Source: an uncultured Lachnospiraceae bacterium (GTDB lineage: Bacteria > Bacillota > Clostridia > Lachnospirales > Lachnospiraceae). Taken from it: 64,000 bases of DNA. Below are positions 50,819-60,000 of the stretch, piece after piece. The notes under the pieces are model-generated. The model saw nothing but the letters and a program-made list of their open reading frames with translations, did not search any database and was not told the DNA's origin. Each line of letters begins with the position of its first letter. The stretch's first letter is position 1. The position numbers and the translations under genes were made by a program. The DNA is taken from assembly GCA_910579465.1 (NCBI GenBank), contig CAJTUB010000001.1:526704-590703 (forward strand). The letters run 5' to 3'.

Positions 50819-51424
50819 ATGAAACCATCAAGGATTTCATTACGACAGAGCAGCTTTTCGGGAGCAGGAAGCATAGGGGGGATTCCTTTGCCTGACTGGA
50901 ATAGTCATTTTGTATTTTCCAGACAGAAAAGCGGCACCAGCGATGAAGAATATAAAAAGAAGATTGTGGAACAAGCTTATACCGATTTTGCAAACGGACA
51001 GTTCCAGAACAGTTCGGAAGGCTTTAACCGGCTTATGAAAAAATATGTTTCCGAAGTGTCACCGGACAGAAAGGGACTCCTTACCTCCGGGCTGAAGGCG
51101 GTTGATAAAAGCCGGCAGCCGGTGTTAAAGCCGATAGATATTATTCTTACGCTGCTTGAGGGAGAGGTGAGATATCAGAACCTGCGGGCAGGAAAAAGCG
51201 AGTATATCGAGTTTTATGATGAGAACGGGGAAATGGTAGCAACCTATTCCAATAACGGCTGGACGATGTATCCGACGAAGGCAGAAACTGCACGTCAGAC
51301 GGAGATGTGCATCCTCTATACTGCCGCATGGGGGGATGCAAAGAGAGGACTTCCGCAAAACAGCGTACCTGCTGAACTGCCGGATTATCTGGAAGAAAAA
51401 CCTGCCTTTGACAGAAGGGCATAG
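50819..51424 (+). CDS. Protein of unknown function
   Basis: This 201-residue protein has no signal peptide or membrane segment. The N-terminal 40 residues are Ser/Gly-rich and probably flexible. A helical part (DEEYKKKIVEQAYTDFANGQ, then EGFNRLMKKYVSEVSPDRKG) is followed by a beta-rich part with SEYIEFYDENGEMVATYSNNG and a helix ending at AAWGDAKRGL. I recall similar hypothetical proteins in Clostridia but no function. GGAGGTGA lies 12 nt before the ATG and AAAGG is nearer. A strong promoter precedes it, so it is expected to be expressed. Confidence 0.72.
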   Translation: MKPSRISLRQSSFSGAGSIGGIPLPDWNSHFVFSRQKSGTSDEEYKKKIVEQAYTDFANGQFQNSSEGFNRLMKKYVSEVSPDRKGLLTSGLKAVDKSRQPVLKPIDIILTLLEGEVRYQNLRAGKSEYIEFYDENGEMVATYSNNGWTMYPTKAETARQTEMCILYTAAWGDAKRGLPQNSVPAELPDYLEEKPAFDRRA

Positions 51425-51599
51425 CAGAGGATAAAGGGTATGACAGGGTGCGGCAGAGCTTTCCGACCATAGGTTGATTCAGGGAACTCAACCTATGGTT
51501 TGTTTTAAAAACGGGTATTTTATGCTATCATTCATTCCGGATATAAAAATCTGCAAAGGAGAAGCCAGAATGAATCAAACAGGAAAAGGAGAAGGTATT

Positions 51600-52412
51600 A
51601 TGGTGAATCAGACAGAAATCGGGAAATTTATTTCCGGATGCCGGAAAGAGAAAAAGCTGACACAGGCAGAGCTGGCAGAAAAGCTGAATATTACCGACAG
51701 GGCTGTGTCAAAGTGGGAAACGGGAAAAAGTATGCCTGATTCGTCTATTATGTTAGAACTCTGTGAAATACTTGGAATCACGGTAAATGAGCTGTTAAGC
51801 GGACAGAAGGTCAGCGTGGAGAGCTATGAAAGGAAGGCGGATGAAAATCTGGTTGCCTTGAAAAGAAGGGCTGAAAATAATAAGAATAGAACTGTGATAA
51901 TTTCGATTCTTTTTTCTGCCGCACTTTTTATCGGAGTGATGGTCTGCTTTATTTGTGATATTGCAATTTCGGGTCATTTTACCTGGTCACTGATTCCTGC
52001 CAGCTCGATTGCCTTTGCATGGGTTATTGCTTTCCCGGGGCTGATAGCGGGAAGGCGGGGAATTGCCGTAAGCCTGCTGTCGTGCAGCGTTTTTGTAATC
52101 CCGTATTTGTATCTGCTCAGCCGTCTGCTGGGGGTGAAGGAGGTCATCTCTATCGGCGCGGCGGTTTCGGTGCCTTCGATTGCATTTTTGTGGGTGATAT
52201 TTGCGGTTTGTTTCTTTATCGGGAAAAAAGATAAGTGGACCGCTTCCGGAGTCTCTTTGTTATGCGCGGTTCCGTTTGTGTTTGTGATTAATCTGATACT
52301 GTCCCGGATGATAGAAGAGCCGGTTGCGGATGTCTGGGACCTGCTGACGGTATTTGTGCTGCTGGTTCTGGCGGTGGTATCCTTTCTCCGTGCAAGGGCA
52401 GGACGAAAGTAA
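51600..52412 (+). CDS. XRE-family regulator with C-terminal membrane domain
   Basis: This 270-residue protein has an N-terminal helix-turn-helix (about 5-60: IGKFISGCRKEKKLTQAELAEKL, with NITDRAVSKWETGKSMPDSS and VNELLSG), then a charged linker and about six membrane segments (about 100-260). Such membrane-bound XRE proteins are common in Firmicutes and may sense the envelope. Two starts are possible: ATG 51600 with AAGGAG 8 nt upstream (chosen) and ATG 51570 with AAAGGAG. No obvious target operon is adjacent. Confidence 0.85.
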   Translation: MVNQTEIGKFISGCRKEKKLTQAELAEKLNITDRAVSKWETGKSMPDSSIMLELCEILGITVNELLSGQKVSVESYERKADENLVALKRRAENNKNRTVIISILFSAALFIGVMVCFICDIAISGHFTWSLIPASSIAFAWVIAFPGLIAGRRGIAVSLLSCSVFVIPYLYLLSRLLGVKEVISIGAAVSVPSIAFLWVIFAVCFFIGKKDKWTASGVSLLCAVPFVFVINLILSRMIEEPVADVWDLLTVFVLLVLAVVSFLRARAGRK

Positions 52413-52628
52413 GGTGCGGGGACAATTATGTTCCATAGGGCGCTTCAGGGAGATACCGATGCGGCAAAGGCATTTGCCGGGGAGCCCCCGGAAATTATGA
52501 ATAACAAGTTTTATCAAAATCAGCAGATTGACATAAAATTAGGAACATATAGACTTCTTGGTGTAGGAGCGGTTGTCGCAGTAAAAATGTTTTTTAATAA
52601 TGGTTATAAAATTTTCTCTTAATTTCTC

Positions 52629-52656
52629 TTGACTTTATTTTCCTTTGTGTTAAAAT
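52629..52656 (+). promoter_or_regulatory. Promoter of the pheST leader
   Basis: TTGACT (52629-52634), 16 bp, TAAAAT (52651-52656) with TGT before it (extended -10). Confidence 0.75.
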
Positions 52657-52662
52657 AAAGCT

Positions 52663-52942
52663 TAGTTTTATAGAGAAATGCTTAGATGGCGTTAAAGAAT
52701 ATAGTTTTCTTCCAGAGAGAGGGCATCACCGGCTGTAAGTGTCCTTAAGTGCAGACTATATTTTATGTTCCCGCCGGAGCAGCATCTTTGAACCGTCCAG
52801 TAGGAGATGCCGCAGGTGCACGTTACGCACGCAATGAGCAGCCTTGGCATGCGGCAGTTTCGCAGAGCCTTGGAATCAGGGTGGTACCGCGAAGCAGAAT
52901 AAGCTCCGTCCCTTACGTCAGTATGGGATGGGGCATTTTTTT
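52663..52942 (+). promoter_or_regulatory. T-box leader of pheST (tRNA-Phe sensing)
   Basis: The conserved T-box AGGGTGGTACCGCG lies at 52878-52891, preceded by GGAATC. Its TGGT bulge can pair with the ACCA end of uncharged tRNA-Phe. Upstream AATATAGT (near 52699) and ACTATATT (near 52755) close stem I, with AGAGAG and CAGTAGGAGATGCC elements. The specifier codon is not resolved; TTC at 52768-52770 is a candidate. The terminator stem GCTCCGTCCC (52903-52912) with GGGATGGGGC (52925-52934), using G-T pairs, ends in ATTTTTTT (52935-52942). When phenylalanine is scarce the antiterminator would form. Confidence 0.88.
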
Positions 52943-52954
52943 CGTGCAGGCAAA

Positions 52955-53226
52955 GCGAGCATAGAGGCAGTATCGGAAGCTTGCTTCCGGATACTGCCGA
53001 AAATGCGAGCGCGCCCACGACCGAGCGGCGAAAAGCCGCGAGGTGAGGGCAGGCGCGGAGCGCAGCCTGCACGAAAGGGAAAGGTAAAAAGCGAGCATAG
53101 AGGCAGTATCGGAAGCTTGCTTCCGGATACTGCCGAAAATGCGAGCGCGCCCACGACCGAGCGGCGAAAAGCCGCGAGGTGAGGGCAGGCGCGGAGCGCA
53201 GCCTGCACGAAAGGGAAAGGTAAAAA
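52955..53226 (+). repeat. Two perfect 136-bp tandem copies in the pheS leader
   Basis: Positions 52955-53090 and 53091-53226 are identical 136-bp units. Each holds a strong hairpin (GGCAGTATCGGAAGC with GCTTCCGGATACTGCC, one bulged base), a small GCGGCGAAAAGCCGC hairpin and a GCAGGC/GCCTGC stem. The CGTGCAGGC at 52943-52951 is the reverse complement of GCCTGCACG inside each unit. The block lies between the T-box terminator and pheS and would be transcribed only after antitermination. Confidence 0.93.
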
Positions 53227-53401
53227 GCGAGCGGCGGAAAGCCGCGAGGTGAGGGCGGGCGCGGAGCGCAGCCTGCACGAAGAGGAAGGTGGATTGTGTA
53301 GAGCCCACGACCGAGCGGCGGAAAGCCGCGAGGTGAGGGCAGGCGCGGAGCGCAGCCTGCACGAAAGGGAAAGGTAAAAAGCGAGCGGCGAAAAGCCGCA
53401 A
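53227..53401 (+). repeat. Partial copies of the 136-bp unit
   Basis: After the two full units, shortened variants follow. One starts GCGAGCGGCGGAAAGCCGCG (53227) and runs to a CCTGCACGAAGAG variant (53272-53284). Another runs from CCCACGACCGAGCGGCG (53304) to GGTAAAAA (53380). A final stub GCGAGCGGCGAAAAGCCGC (53381-53399) ends 28 bp before pheS. They miss the first hairpin. Open frames here on the minus strand are repeat artefacts. Confidence 0.85.
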
Positions 53402-53426
53402 AATAGAATTTCAGAAAGGAAGAAGT

Positions 53427-54449
53427 ATGATGAAGGAAAAGTTACAGGCAATTAAGGACAATGCCATGAAAAAAATGGAAGAGTGCCTGAACCCGGAAGC
53501 GTTAAATGAAATCCGGGTTGCAGTTCTTGGCAAAAAGGGCGAGCTGACGGAAGTGCTGAAGTCGATGAAGGACGTGGCACCGGAGGACCGGCCGAAGGTG
53601 GGGGCTATGGTGAATGAGGCGAGAGCGGCAATCGAGGCGTTTTTAGAGGAGAAGCAGGAGCAGTTCCGCAAGCGTCTCCGGGAGGAGAAGATGAAGGCGG
53701 AGACGATTGACGTCACGCTTCCGGCAAAGAGACAGACGACGGGGCACCGGCATCCGAATACGGTAGCGCTTGAGGAAGTGGAGCGTATTTTTGTGGGTAT
53801 GGGCTATGAGGTAGTAGAGGGTCCGGAGGTGGAAAAGGACTATTACAATTTCGAGGCATTGAATATTCCGGCAAATCATCCGGCAAAGGACGAACAGGAT
53901 ACCTTTTATATCAATGGCGATATTCTTCTCCGTACCCAGACCTCCCCGGTCCAGGTGCGCGTGATGGAGAAAGGAAAGCTTCCAATCCGCGTGCTTGCGC
54001 CGGGGCGGGTATACCGTTCTGACGAGGTAGATGCGACCCATTCCCCGAACTTCCATCAGGTGGAAGGGCTGGTAATTGATAAAAATATTACCTTTGCCGA
54101 TTTGAAAGGGACATTGGCAGAGTTTGCAAAGGAGCTGTTCGGCGAGGAGACAAAGGTAAAGTTCCGTCCGCATCATTTCCCGTTTACGGAGCCGTCTGCG
54201 GAAATGGACGTGACCTGCTTTAAGTGCAAGGGAAAGGGCTGCCGGTTCTGCAAAGGCTCCGGCTGGATTGAAATCCTCGGTTGCGGCATGGTGCATCCGC
54301 GCGTGCTGAAAATGAGCGGCATTGACCCGGAGGAGTATTCGGGCTTTGCGTTCGGCGTAGGCTTGGAGCGTATTACCCTGTTAAAATACGAGATTGATGA
54401 CATGCGTCTTCTTTATGAGAATGATGTACGTTTCATTAAGCAGTTCTAG
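53427..54449 (+). CDS. pheS: Phenylalanyl-tRNA synthetase alpha subunit
   Basis: This 340-residue catalytic subunit of the (alpha-beta)2 class II synthetase has an N-terminal coiled coil (about 1-85) that binds tRNA. Motif 1 is at GHRHPNTVALEEVERIF (about 108), motif 2 at PIRVLAPGRVYRSDEVDATHSPNFHQVEGL (in two parts, about 186-215), and motif 3 at FAFGVGLERITLL (about 308). A CxxC zinc-ribbon insert, CFKCKGKGCRFCKG, lies near residue 262. GAAAGGAAGAAGT precedes the ATG. It is controlled by the upstream T-box and cotranscribed with pheT. Confidence 0.97.
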   Translation: MMKEKLQAIKDNAMKKMEECLNPEALNEIRVAVLGKKGELTEVLKSMKDVAPEDRPKVGAMVNEARAAIEAFLEEKQEQFRKRLREEKMKAETIDVTLPAKRQTTGHRHPNTVALEEVERIFVGMGYEVVEGPEVEKDYYNFEALNIPANHPAKDEQDTFYINGDILLRTQTSPVQVRVMEKGKLPIRVLAPGRVYRSDEVDATHSPNFHQVEGLVIDKNITFADLKGTLAEFAKELFGEETKVKFRPHHFPFTEPSAEMDVTCFKCKGKGCRFCKGSGWIEILGCGMVHPRVLKMSGIDPEEYSGFAFGVGLERITLLKYEIDDMRLLYENDVRFIKQF

Positions 54450-54466
54450 GAAAGGAAGGTAAGATT

Positions 54467-56905
54467 ATGAATACACCGTTATCTTGGATTAAAGCATATG
54501 TGCCGGACCTTTCGTGTACCGCACAGGAATATACCGATGCCATGACGCTGACCGGTACGAAGGTGGAGGGGTTTGAGGCATTGGATAAAAATCTGGAAAA
54601 AATCGTCGTGGCAAAGATTTTGAAAATCGAGCGTCATCCGGATGCCGATAAGCTGATTGTCTGCCAGGTGCAGATTGACGAGGAAGGAACTGTAATCCAG
54701 ATTGTTACGGGCGCCCCGAATGTAAAGGAAGGGGACATTGTCCCGGTCGTCCTGGACGGAGGACGGGTAGCCGGAGACCATGACGGCAATAAGACGGAGG
54801 GTGGCACGAAGATTAAGAAGGGGAAGCTTCGCGGCATAGAATCCAACGGCATGATGTGCTCTATCGAGGAGCTCGGCTCAAACCGGGATATGTACCCGGA
54901 CGCGCCGGAAAGCGGAATTTATATTATCAGCGATAACCCGGAATATCAGGGAGTAAAGCTCGGCACCGATGCCGTGGAACTGCTCGGACTCCGTGATGTG
55001 GTATTTGAATACGAAATCACGAGCAACCGCGTGGACTGCTTCGGGGTGTTAGGAATCGCAAGAGAAGCAGCGGCAACCTTCCGTAAGCCGTTTGTGCCGC
55101 CGGTGGTACCGGAGACCGGAAACAGCGAAAAGGCAGAGGATTATGTATCCGTGGAAATCAAGGATACGGACCTTTGCAAGCGTTATGTTGCCCGTGTGGT
55201 AAAAAATATCAAGGTGGCGCCGTCTCCGGAATGGATGAAGAGAAGACTGGCAGCCTGCGGAATCCGTCCGATTAACAATATTGTGGACATTACGAATTAT
55301 GTGATGGAGGAGTACGGACAACCGATGCATGCCTTTGACCTGGATACGGTTGCAGGGCATAAGATTATCGTGCGCCGCGCCGCGGACGGGGAGAACTTCC
55401 AGACATTGGACGGGCAGGAGCGGACGTTAGACGCTTCGATGCTGATGATTTGTGATGCGGAAAAGGAAATCGGAATTGCCGGGATTATGGGTGGTGAAAA
55501 TTCCAAGATTACGGACAATGCGACGACGCTTCTGTTTGAGGCGGCATGCTTTGACGGTACGAATATCCGTCTTTCCGCGAAAAAGCTTGGTATGAGAACG
55601 GACGCTTCCGCGAAGTTTGAGAAGGGTCTTGACCCGAATACGGCAATGGAGGCAATCAACCGCGCCTGTGCATTGATTGAGGAGCTTGGCGCCGGTGAGG
55701 TCGTAGGAGGCGCCGTAGACGTCTATCCGGAGGTCCGTACCGGGAGACGTGTGAAGTTTTCTCCGGAGAAGGCAAATAAGCTGTTAGGGACGGAGCTTTC
55801 CAAGGAACAGATGATTTCTTATTTTGAGGCAGTGGATTTGGAATATGATAAGGAGACGGACGAGGTGCTTGTTCCGAGCTGGCGTCAGGATATCGAGTGC
55901 CAGGCGGATTTAGCGGAGGAGGTAGCGAGATTTTACGGTTACGATAATATTCCGGTCAGCCTTCCGACAGGAGAGGCAACCACCGGAAAGCTTTCCTTTA
56001 AAAGAAGAATTGAGGGCTATGCGAGACTGGTTGCCGAGCAGTACGGCTTCTGTGAGGCAATGACCTATTCCTTTGAAAGTCCGAAGGTATTTGATAAGCT
56101 GATGTTAGATGCGGACGATACACTCCGCCGGACCGTGACAATCAGTAACCCGCTCGGGGAGGATTTCAGTATTATGCGGACGCTGCCGTTAAACGGAATG
56201 CTGACTTCGCTTGCGACAAACTACAACCGTAGAAACAAAAATGTGCGCCTGTACGAGCTTGCTACCATCTATCTTCCGAAGGAGCTTCCGCTCACAGAGC
56301 TTCCGGACGAGAGAAGGCAGCTGACCTTCGGTATGTACGGAGAGGGCGATTTCTTTACAATGAAGGGAGTTGTAGAGGAGTTTTTGGCAAAGGTAGGCTT
56401 AAACGGACTGATTACCTATGACCCGGCGGCAAAACGCAATTATCTGCATCCGGGCAGGAAGGCGGAGATTCTTTACGAGGGCTGTGCAATCGGATATCTT
56501 GGTGAAATTCATCCGGAGGTGGCAGAGGGCTATGGAATCGGTGACAAGGCGTATATTGCAGTGCTTGATATGCCGATGGTGACGGAGCGCGCCGGCTTTG
56601 ACGTCAAGTATACCGGCGTTGCAAAGTATCCGGCGGTTTCCCGTGACTTTTCCATGGTGATGAAAAAGGAGATTCTGGCGGGACAGGTGGAGGAGGTTAT
56701 CCGGAAGAACGCCGGAAAGCTCTTAGAGCATTGCACCCTGTTCGATGTTTACGAGGGTTCCCAGATTGAAGAGGGCTATAAGTCGATGGCATATTCGGTG
56801 GGACTCCGCGCGCAGGACAGAACATTAGAGGAAAAGGAGATTACGGCAGTAACGGATAAGATTTTGAAGGGACTGTCCGACCTTGGAATCGAGCTGAGAA
56901 AGTAA
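54467..56905 (+). CDS. pheT: Phenylalanyl-tRNA synthetase beta subunit
   Basis: This 812-residue protein is full-length. The N-terminal EMAP/tRNA-binding domain (about 40-155) has ERHPDADKLIVCQVQID and IVTGAPNVKEGD. The B3/B4 editing domain (about 200-400) has NIVDITNYVMEEYGQPMHAFD and KFEKGLDPNTAMEAINRA. B5 (about 410-480) and the catalytic-like core follow, and the C-terminal anticodon-binding fold (about 715-810, AKYPAVSRDFSMVM) ends the protein. It edits mischarged Tyr-tRNA-Phe. GGAAAGGAAGGTAAGATT precedes the ATG; 17 bp after pheS. Confidence 0.97.
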   Translation: MNTPLSWIKAYVPDLSCTAQEYTDAMTLTGTKVEGFEALDKNLEKIVVAKILKIERHPDADKLIVCQVQIDEEGTVIQIVTGAPNVKEGDIVPVVLDGGRVAGDHDGNKTEGGTKIKKGKLRGIESNGMMCSIEELGSNRDMYPDAPESGIYIISDNPEYQGVKLGTDAVELLGLRDVVFEYEITSNRVDCFGVLGIAREAAATFRKPFVPPVVPETGNSEKAEDYVSVEIKDTDLCKRYVARVVKNIKVAPSPEWMKRRLAACGIRPINNIVDITNYVMEEYGQPMHAFDLDTVAGHKIIVRRAADGENFQTLDGQERTLDASMLMICDAEKEIGIAGIMGGENSKITDNATTLLFEAACFDGTNIRLSAKKLGMRTDASAKFEKGLDPNTAMEAINRACALIEELGAGEVVGGAVDVYPEVRTGRRVKFSPEKANKLLGTELSKEQMISYFEAVDLEYDKETDEVLVPSWRQDIECQADLAEEVARFYGYDNIPVSLPTGEATTGKLSFKRRIEGYARLVAEQYGFCEAMTYSFESPKVFDKLMLDADDTLRRTVTISNPLGEDFSIMRTLPLNGMLTSLATNYNRRNKNVRLYELATIYLPKELPLTELPDERRQLTFGMYGEGDFFTMKGVVEEFLAKVGLNGLITYDPAAKRNYLHPGRKAEILYEGCAIGYLGEIHPEVAEGYGIGDKAYIAVLDMPMVTERAGFDVKYTGVAKYPAVSRDFSMVMKKEILAGQVEEVIRKNAGKLLEHCTLFDVYEGSQIEEGYKSMAYSVGLRAQDRTLEEKEITAVTDKILKGLSDLGIELRK

Positions 56906-57036
56906 AACTTTTCCGGATTTACAATTTTGACACAGGAATGCCAAAAACTACTGCTATATTTAGTAGTGAGAGATTAATTTCTGGCAGGGTGCGGCCGATA
57001 TATAGTTAAGGAGAGTGCAACCAAGGAGGAGTGTTT

Positions 57037-60000
57037 ATGAAGAAAAGATCCGGATTTTCCAAGTTAAGCCTGTTATTGATGGCTTTTTGCGCTGTTTTTC
57101 TGTTTGGAATGAGAGACGGCGTTAAGGCGGAAGCGGCGACACTGGGCTATCAGTTTGACTATAATGCGGCAGACATACAGTCCGGCTCCGAAATTGAAAT
57201 GAGAACTTTAAATGCCTTTCTTGCCGTGGAGCCGAAGGAATCCACGGAAGGTCTTCCTGTGACGGCGACGGTGAAGTTTTACAGCTCGGAAGAGAGCGTT
57301 ATTGTGTGTGAGGATACCGGCGTCCAGGGAATGACGAAGATGGTCAGGAAGGGACCGGGATATTCTACAATTACTGCGGTGGTTTCCGACGGTGAGTACA
57401 ATTACTCTATCAGCTGTCTTGTAAAGGTGGATTTACAGATTACCGGTGAGAATTTTACTACGATTGACTACGCCGGACATCGTATTTTAAAGTTAGATAA
57501 GATTGGCGATTCCAAGCGTGTCGTATTAAAATATGTAGATGCGACGCAGTTTGCAAACACATTGGTGGATTGGACCTCCTCCAACGAGATGGTTGCTACG
57601 GTTGACCAGCAGGGAAACGTGACGGCGGTCGGCGCCGGGCGTGCGGAGATTACGGTAGCAACGCAGACGGTTTCAGGGCAGTCCAAGGCACTGGTGCGTT
57701 CGGCAACGGTGATTGTTGCCCCGATTGGTTCCTTTACCGAGGAAAAGGATTATGCCGGCTATAAAGACAAGATTTCAACGGAAATCCGGAAGGACAATTT
57801 TATGATTTACGTCAACGGGCAGTCGGCGTCCAATCTTGTCTGGAAGGTTTCCCAGCTGGTTACGGTAAAGGGAAAGCCGGTGGAAAAGGAGCTTTCCTCT
57901 AACAGCGATATCCTGAAGTATTCTATCAATGAGTACAGCGGGAGCGTGAACTTTACCGGAGTAAAGGCGGGGACGTATGTGATTCGCGCCTACGTCGATA
58001 AGGAGTATATAAAGAACGGTGCGATTCCAAGCTTTGAAGCCAGGGTCGTGGTACTGTTTGACCTGTCGGACAGGAAGCTTCTGATGAATGTAGGTGATAC
58101 CTACAATATTATCGAAAATTCCAATATTCCGGCGGCAAACCAGTTTTCCTACGTTTCGTCTAATAGGAATATCGCAGAGGTTGACCCGACGACAGGTATT
58201 ATTACGGCGAGAAACAGTTCCTCCTCTACGGCAATCATTACGATGAAATACAGGGACAACGGTATCTTTGAAACCGGTGGCAACGGAGAATATGCGACCG
58301 GCGTACCGGATATTACGATTGAAGTAACGGTTATTGACGGGATTCAGTTAAATTATACCGAGGCGACCATCAATATTATGGGAACCATACTATTGGAGCC
58401 GATTGTGACCAACCGGGTGGAGGAGGTAAAATGGTCTTCCTCCGATAACCGGATTGCAAAGGTAGAAAACGGACTGGTAACCGGTGTCAAGGAGGGTATC
58501 GCAGTAATTACCGCCCAGCAGACGGTAAACGGTATCGTCAAGACGGCGCAGTGTACGATTTATGTGCAGCCTTCGGTGACCAAGGTGACGTTAGACCCGA
58601 AGCAGCTGACACTTGGCATCGGGAAGTATGAGGTAATCCAGGCTTCGATTGAACCAAGCTCCTTAAAGGGCGTGTCCTTGAAGTGGGCTTCCTCAAATGA
58701 AGATGTGCTTGTGATTACCGAGTCAGGCAGGCTTTCGGTTACGGTAAAGGGTGTTGCCGGAGGAAACGCGGTTGTTACGGCAATCAATCAGGATAATGTT
58801 GTCGTCGGCTTCTGTAATGTAGAGGTACTGGAGCCGGTAAAGGGTCTGGTTCTCTCGGAGACGGAGGTTACCTCGAGAATCGGTAGTAATGTGCAGCTCC
58901 GTGCGACGATTACGCCGGAGAATGCGACGAACCAGAATGTGACATGGAAGTCCTCCAATCCGAAGGTGGCTACCGTGTCCGCCAATGGTCTGGTTACGAT
59001 GAAGTCGGCAGGAACGACATCCATTATCTGTACCTCGGTGGATAATCCTTCCATACAGGCGTTTTGTAATGTAAGGGTCTTAAAGGCAGTCAGCGGTGTT
59101 TATCTGGATATTGATTCCAAGGAGATGTATGTCGGGGAGAATTACCGCCTGACGTATCTGGTGACACCGAGCGACGCAAGTACACCGACGGTAATCTGGG
59201 AGTCTACCAATTCCTCCGTGGTTACGGTGGACAATACCGGCATGCTGACCGCAAAGGCAGTCGGGCAGGCTGAGATTATTATAAAGACGGTAGACGGCTC
59301 CTATATGGACCTTTGTACGATTGTAGTAAAGCAGAAGCCGACGAATGTAAAGCTTTCCGTTACGAATCTGACGATGAACGCCGGCGAGTATTTCTATCTG
59401 GATGCAGTGCTGACGCCTGTCAACAGTTCAAGGGAAGGTCTTGTATGGGAGTGTGTGGATACCAGTATTGCGACGGTTTCCTCGACCGGACGTGTGACCG
59501 CGAAAAAGGCGGGCGAGACCATTATTATGGTAAAGACCGAGAATGGTGCTACGGCTTACTGTAAGCTTACCGTACTGGAGGCAGTGACGGGCTTGAAGAT
59601 TACGCCGGAAAAGGCAGTCATTGACGCCGGAGAAAGAGTTACCCTGATTCCGGAGTTTTTCCCGGCTACTGCAAGTAATACAAATGTGCAGTGGTCCAGC
59701 TCGGATGAAGCGATTGCAACCGTAAATAAAAACGGCGAGGTTACCGGACGGCAGGGCGGCGTAGCTGTAATCCAGTGTAAGACGGACGACGGCGGCTACA
59801 ATGCGGTTTGTATTATAACTGTCATTGAAGAAATCACCGAAATGAAGATTGTTCCGGAGCAGTATAAGCTCGGACTTGGAAAGACCTACCAGCTGACTGT
59901 CGAGGTGAAAAATTCTTCGGCGACCAATAAGGATATGGAGTGGTATTCCAGCGACGAGAGTATCGTAGAGGTAGATAAAAACGGAAGAATCCGCGGTATG

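Noticed and set aside
52428..52622. 64-codon plus-strand frame after the XRE gene
   Set aside because: No clear Shine-Dalgarno or domain, and the frame drifts into the AT-rich pheS promoter region.
52913..53451. Two minus-strand open frames of 162 and 177 codons in the pheS leader
   Set aside because: They run through the 136-bp tandem repeats and their peptides repeat with the DNA unit (SAPALTSRL and similar). No ribosome-binding site or known family; they are artefacts of GC-rich repeats.
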